Shown: piece by piece, positions 59,312 through 64,000 of the stretch
Position numbering within the stretch: the stretch's first letter is position 1
How the letters are laid out: the number at the start of each line of letters is the position of its first letter
Source: JACVRW01 sp963813495
Lineage (GTDB): Bacteria; Actinomycetota; Thermoleophilia; Solirubrobacterales; Thermoleophilaceae
Length of the DNA stretch: 64,000 bases
Reading direction: 5' to 3'
Assembly: GCA_963813495.1 (NCBI GenBank)
Contig: CAWEZC010000003.1
Coordinates: 1 to 64,000, forward strand
Position numbers and translations under genes: made by a program
Notes under the pieces: model-generated
The model's database searches: none
Seen by the model: the letters and a program-made list of their open reading frames with translations, nothing else
What the model was told of the DNA's origin: nothing

Positions 59312-60211
59312 TCAAACAGACGTCGAAGTCGGGTCGGGGACCCTCAGCTGGGCAAGCTCGCGAGCGACCCGTCGCCCGGCGGCCGGATCGCGAAAGCTCT
59401 CGGTACCGACCGCCACTGCGTGTGCGCCCGTTTTGAGGAAATCGGCGGCATGGCGACCCGAAGCGACGCCCCCCATGCCGATCAGCGGCAGTTCGACGCG
59501 GTCCGCGACGGCCCGGACCTGTTCGAGGGCTATGGCCCGCACCGCGGGTCCCGAGACGCCGCCGGTGACCCCGCCGAGCCAGGGCCGCCCGCTGCGCGGG
59601 TCGAGTGCCATCCCCTTGAGGGTGTTGATGAGCGAGACGGCGTCGGCCCCCGCCTGTTCGGCCGCCTCGGCCACGGCCGCCGGCTCGCTGGCGTTGGGAG
59701 TCAGCTTGACGATCAGCGGCTTGGCGGCCAGGGGGCGGACATGCTCGACGGCCCGCGCGGTCTCGGCGGGATCGGCGCCCATCACGAGCCCGGTCTCCAC
59801 GTTGGGACAGGACACGTTGAGCTCGATCATCGCGACCTCGTCGCGCGCGCCCACCCTGTCCACCAGCAGAGCCAGCTCATCACGGCTGAAGCCCATCACC
59901 GACACCACGAGCGGCACGGGCAGCTCCGCAAGCTGGGGCAGATCGGAGGCCAGGAAGCCCTCGAGGCCCTTGTTGGGCAGCCCGATCGAGTTGATCATCC
60001 CCGCCGGCGTCTCCCACAGGCGCGGAGGCGGGTTGCCCTGGCGCGGCTCGACTGTGATCGTCTTGGAGACGAAGGCGTCGAACGGGAAGCGCTCGAGCAG
60101 GGCGTCACCGAAGGCCCGGCGCGCAGCGATCGCATCGAAGGTGCCCGAGCCGTTCAGCACGGGCCCGCTCAGGGTCACCCCGCACAGCTCGGTCGGGGCC
60201 GGCGTGCTCAG
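59312..60211 (-). CDS. pyrD: Dihydroorotate dehydrogenase, class 1B catalytic subunit, CTG start
   Basis: PyrD oxidises dihydroorotate to orotate in pyrimidine synthesis; the 1B type passes electrons to NAD through PyrK. The 299 residues include GTFDAIAARRAFGDALLERF, the flavin Lys in FVSKTITVEPR, the catalytic Cys in IELNVSCPNVETG and IGMGGVASGRHAADFLKTGA. The frame has no ATG, GTG or TTG near the family's start. A CTG at 60211 overlaps the pyrK stop as CTGA, just as other pairs here overlap as ATGA, GTGA or TTGA, and gives Ser-Thr-Pro-Ala-Pro-Thr-Glu-Leu. Confidence 0.92.
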   Translation of the reverse strand: MSTPAPTELCGVTLSGPVLNGSGTFDAIAARRAFGDALLERFPFDAFVSKTITVEPRQGNPPPRLWETPAGMINSIGLPNKGLEGFLASDLPQLAELPVPLVVSVMGFSRDELALLVDRVGARDEVAMIELNVSCPNVETGLVMGADPAETARAVEHVRPLAAKPLIVKLTPNASEPAAVAEAAEQAGADAVSLINTLKGMALDPRSGRPWLGGVTGGVSGPAVRAIALEQVRAVADRVELPLIGMGGVASGRHAADFLKTGAHAVAVGTESFRDPAAGRRVARELAQLRVPDPTSTSV

Positions 60212-61055
60212 TGTCCGGCCCCCGGGACCAGCGCGGTCTCCAGACGGCCGGCGTCGAGCACGGGGCCGTCGACGCACAGGCGCAGGTAGCCCTCGCGCGT
60301 GGGCACCACACACCCGAAGCAGGCCCCGAAGCCGCAGGCCATGCCCGACTCGAGCGCCAGCTGGGCGGGCACGTCGCGCTCCGCGCAGAGCGCGCGCACC
60401 GCCTCCAGCATCGCCGGCGGTCCGCACGCATACACGGAGGCGGCGGGATCGGCGTCGAGCTCGCCGGTCAGGAGCTCGGTCACGAGCGCCTGTCGCCCCA
60501 CGGAGCCGTCTTCGGTGACCACCGAGGGCGTGCCGGAGAAGAGCGCCGTCGCCAGAGCGTGCGCGGCCCCGCGGAAGCCCAGCAGCACCACCGGGGCGGT
60601 TTCGCGCGTGCGCTCGAACTGCTCCTGCAGGCAGAGCAGCGGCGCAGCGCCGATGCCACCCCCCACGAGCAGCGGCCTCGTGCCGGCGGCGGGCTCGGTG
60701 AAGCCCACCCCGAGCGGTCCCAGCAGCGACAGCCCGTCGCCGGCACCCAGCAGGGACAGGCACTCGGTGCCCGGACCGACGGCCTCCAGCAGGAAGCTGA
60801 GTGCGAGGCCGGGAGATCCGGGGCCCGCGGGCGTCGCGCGCGCGTAGGAGAAGGCCCGCGGCAGGTAGGGGCGCTCATCCGGCCCCCCACCCCAGCCTCG
60901 TTCGCGGGACAGCATGTAGAACTGGCCCGGCTGGGGGTCGGGCGGGCCGAGCTCGTCGACCGCCGTGATCAGGTCGTAGGCGCCCAGCCGCTCGACGCCC
61001 GAGACCCGGGCGACGCGCCGTTCGGGGGGTGCGAGAGTGCGCGAGTGATTCGAGG

Positions 61056-61059
<4 letters not shown>
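60208..61059 (-). CDS. pyrK: Dihydroorotate dehydrogenase electron-transfer subunit
   Basis: PyrK carries FAD and a [2Fe-2S] cluster and links PyrD to NAD. The 283 residues have the FAD block RPYLPRAFSYARA, the NAD-binding LLVGGGIGAAPLLCLQE and VYACGPPAMLEAVRALC, and the cluster cysteines in GMACGFGACFGCVVPTREG plus a fourth in LRLCVDGPVL. The start is GTG at 61059, overlapping the carB stop. Together with pyrD it proves the NAD-linked 1B enzyme. Confidence 0.93.

Positions 61060-64000
<2,941 letters not shown>

Overview
The window joins two unrelated pieces of DNA. Positions 1 to about 7,920 carry proteobacterial-type genes: a DUF1501/DUF1800 pair, an M3 peptidyl-dipeptidase, an aminotransferase, an Ldh-type dehydrogenase, a short-chain dehydrogenase tail and a YiaA/YiaB-type membrane protein. 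Almost every one of these genes is broken by small frame changes. From about 7,920 to the right edge the sequence is high-GC, almost entirely intact, and looks like a Thermoleophilia/Solirubrobacterales-type actinobacterium. Evidence for this is a mIHF gene, a CGAAC-N4-GTCCG SOS box, DUF3052, an F420-type nitroreductase, an EthR-like regulator and a secreted protein with the NNxIRxxDLRN repeats I associate with that lineage. At the join, a miaB gene stops after 72 codons. I read the left piece as a probable assembly chimera rather than a real neighbour.

Layout of the actinobacterial part. 7.9-19 kb is a minus-strand block for DNA/RNA maintenance and division: miaB', a glycolipid-binding-fold protein, rny, recX, recA (with SOS box), then thpR, cinA, a RodZ-like gene and ftsK. 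19-27.7 kb is an accessory stretch: a decayed Ku gene, a cNMP-domain/thioredoxin-reductase-like flavoprotein without its redox cysteines, a LysR regulator facing an EamA permease plus SDR, a two-component system and a repeat-containing secreted protein. 27.7-31 kb holds rnj, dapA and DUF3052. 31-35 kb is a lipid-type cassette: an 867-residue MFS-glycosyltransferase-PAP2 fusion, a diacylglycerol-kinase-like gene and a second, free-standing PAP2. 35.4-51.1 kb is mainly a minus-strand housekeeping region: VKOR and a DsbA-like protein, dapB, an M16 peptidase, pnp, a second DsbA-like protein, a peroxiredoxin and rpsO; then ribF, truB, nrnA, rbfA, DUF503, infB, ylxR, nusA and rimP. A promoter and an intrinsic-terminator-like hairpin lie directly in front of rimP. 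51.2-55.5 kb is a GMC alcohol oxidase and aldehyde dehydrogenase operon facing an EthR-like regulator. 55.4-64 kb holds dtd, a TPR protein and the actinobacterial carB-pyrK-pyrD / mihF-gmk-rpoZ-coaBC run, with carB leaving the right edge.

Genes are packed tightly, and many neighbours overlap as ATGA, GTGA or TTGA. At pyrK/pyrD the overlap is CTGA, and pyrD, gmk, ylxR and the diacylglycerol-kinase-like gene have no ATG, GTG or TTG where their families begin. No rRNA, tRNA, CRISPR array or intact mobile element was seen.
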